From Actinomycetes bacterium (GTDB taxonomy: Bacteria > Actinomycetota > Acidimicrobiia > Acidimicrobiales > RAAP-2), in the NCBI GenBank assembly GCA_021850345.1, contig JAJZMN010000030.1:1-6552 (forward strand): DNA of 6,552 bases, given 5' to 3'. The notes under the pieces were generated by a model. The model was not told where the DNA came from. It saw only the letters and a program-made list of their open reading frames with translations, and did no database searches. The position numbers and the translations under genes are program-made. Positions 5,889 to 6,552 of this stretch are shown one piece after another; position 1 is the first letter of the stretch, and every line of letters starts with the position of its first letter.

Positions 5889-6494
5889 GTGGACGCTGAA
5901 GACTTCGAAGAGATCCGGGGCACCGTTCGCGACTTCGTCCGTCATCGGGTGCTGCCCCTCGAGGAGCGCATCGACCGCGAGGACGAGGTCCCGAGGGACA
6001 TCCAGGAGGCCGCGAAGGAGATGGGCCTCTACGGGTTTGCCATCCCGGCGCGGTACTCGGGACTCGGGCTCGGAATGCACGAAGAGTGCCGGCTCGTCTT
6101 CGAGCTCGGCTACACGACGCCGGCGTTCCGTTCCCTCTTCGGCAGCAACAACGGCATTGCGGGGCACGTCCTCATGGAGGGCGCGACCGAAGCACAACGG
6201 GAGCGGTGGCTTCCCCTCCTCGCGTCCGGCGAGATCGTCGCGTCGTTTGCACTCACCGAACCAGAGGCTGGCTCGGACCCCTCCGGGCTGTCGACCGTCG
6301 CACGCCGCGACGGAGACGGGTGGAAGATCTCCGGCTCCAAGCGCTATATCACGAACGCTCCGGTCGCCGACGTGTTCATGGTGTTCGCGCGGACCGGCGG
6401 TCCGGGTGCTTCTCTCCACCTTCATGGTCCGTTACCAGCACCGTGCTCAAACGTGAGCACGCTCAGGCAGCCACGGGTTGCCCCGTGGCGGTGA
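5889..6494 (+). CDS. Acyl-CoA dehydrogenase, 3' part disrupted (probable pseudogene)
   Basis: FAD-dependent enzyme family that introduces the alpha-beta double bond into acyl-CoAs. The N-terminal helical domain (1-118) and the start of the beta domain are typical, including GLYGFAIPARYSGLGLG (46-62), ERWLPLLASGE (105-115), the signature ALTEPEAGSDPSG (121-133) and WKISGSKRYITNA (145-157). Homology stops after VFARTGGPGAS (165-175). The next 26 residues are unlike the family, and the frame ends at a TGA (6492-6494) after 201 residues instead of about 380-390, so the C-terminal helical domain with the catalytic Glu is missing. In the +1 frame from 6415 the codons read STFMV, the motif expected next, so a small indel (about 4-5 nt missing, or an equivalent shift) seems to have occurred near 6411-6415. 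A hairpin-rich element follows. Alone on the plus strand, divergent from the MarR gene. Confidence 0.8.
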   Translation: MDAEDFEEIRGTVRDFVRHRVLPLEERIDREDEVPRDIQEAAKEMGLYGFAIPARYSGLGLGMHEECRLVFELGYTTPAFRSLFGSNNGIAGHVLMEGATEAQRERWLPLLASGEIVASFALTEPEAGSDPSGLSTVARRDGDGWKISGSKRYITNAPVADVFMVFARTGGPGASLHLHGPLPAPCSNVSTLRQPRVAPWR

Positions 6495-6552
6495 CGGACT
6501 CGCCCGGTTGCCCGGACCCGTCTAAGCGCTTCACTGAGACGTCCGGCCGAAG
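6442..6552 (+). mobile_element. Structured non-coding element interrupting the dehydrogenase gene (group II intron or IS end?), partial
   Basis: Four stems follow each other within about 100 nt: CGTGCTC/GAGCACG (6442-6448 with 6455-6461), GCCACGGG/CCCGTGGC with a TTGC loop (6470-6477 with 6482-6489), GACGG/CCGTC (6493-6497 with 6518-6522) enclosing CCGG-TTGC-CCGG (6504-6515), and CGTCT/AGACG (6519-6523 with 6537-6541), which competes with the third. No protein frame here looks like acyl-CoA dehydrogenase. The sequence starting GTGCTC at 6443 partly fits the GUGYG 5' end of bacterial group II introns. A structured non-coding end of an IS110-type element (bridge RNA region) is an alternative. 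The element continues past the right edge, so no maturase or transposase can be seen and the exact boundary is uncertain. Confidence 0.4.

Noticed and set aside
5667..6425. A 252-codon minus-strand frame opposite the acyl-CoA dehydrogenase
   Set aside because: The plus strand carries the unmistakable dehydrogenase signature and a Shine-Dalgarno; the minus frame is its shadow.
6478..6494. Regular C-terminus of the dehydrogenase reading frame ending at 6494
   Set aside because: Residues after 175 match nothing expected in the family and the stop comes about 180 residues too early.

Overview
The window looks like a chromosomal segment of a high-GC actinobacterium. The reasons are the GC-rich coding bias, GTG starts, a DUF222/13E12-type HNH protein, an actinobacterial-style HhH-GPD repair protein, and a textbook CGAAC-N4-GTTCG SOS box. 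No rRNA, tRNA or CRISPR array was seen. The genus cannot be fixed from the sequence.

Layout. Positions 2-877 (minus) hold the N-terminal 292 codons of a DUF222 (13E12 repeat family) protein; its expected C-terminal HNH nuclease lies off the left edge. Its promoter (977-1006) contains a perfect LexA box, so it is probably DNA-damage inducible. Four genes then follow on the minus strand, read from 5649 down to 1109: a MarR-family regulator, a large ClC chloride transporter/channel with split CBS domains and a C-terminal RCK_C-like domain, an HhH-GPD repair-type protein starting 9 nt after the ClC stop, and thiamine-phosphate synthase (ThiE). Their spacing (94, 9 and about 85 nt) fits one operon headed by its own MarR regulator, although the functions (ion transport, DNA repair, thiamine synthesis) are not obviously linked.

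A divergent 239-bp intergenic region (5650-5888) separates this operon from a plus-strand acyl-CoA dehydrogenase gene starting at 5889. That gene is normal for about 175 residues. It then loses frame near 6411 and runs into a dense array of perfect RNA-type hairpins (6442-6541). The right edge therefore looks like the beginning of a structured inserted element, with a group II intron 5' end or an IS110-type non-coding end as the leading ideas. The element's body lies outside the window.

The points most worth a second look are the broken dehydrogenase plus hairpin array, the LexA box on the DUF222-HNH gene, and the 4 x 9-residue perfect tandem repeat (27-bp units) inserted between the two CBS halves of the ClC protein.
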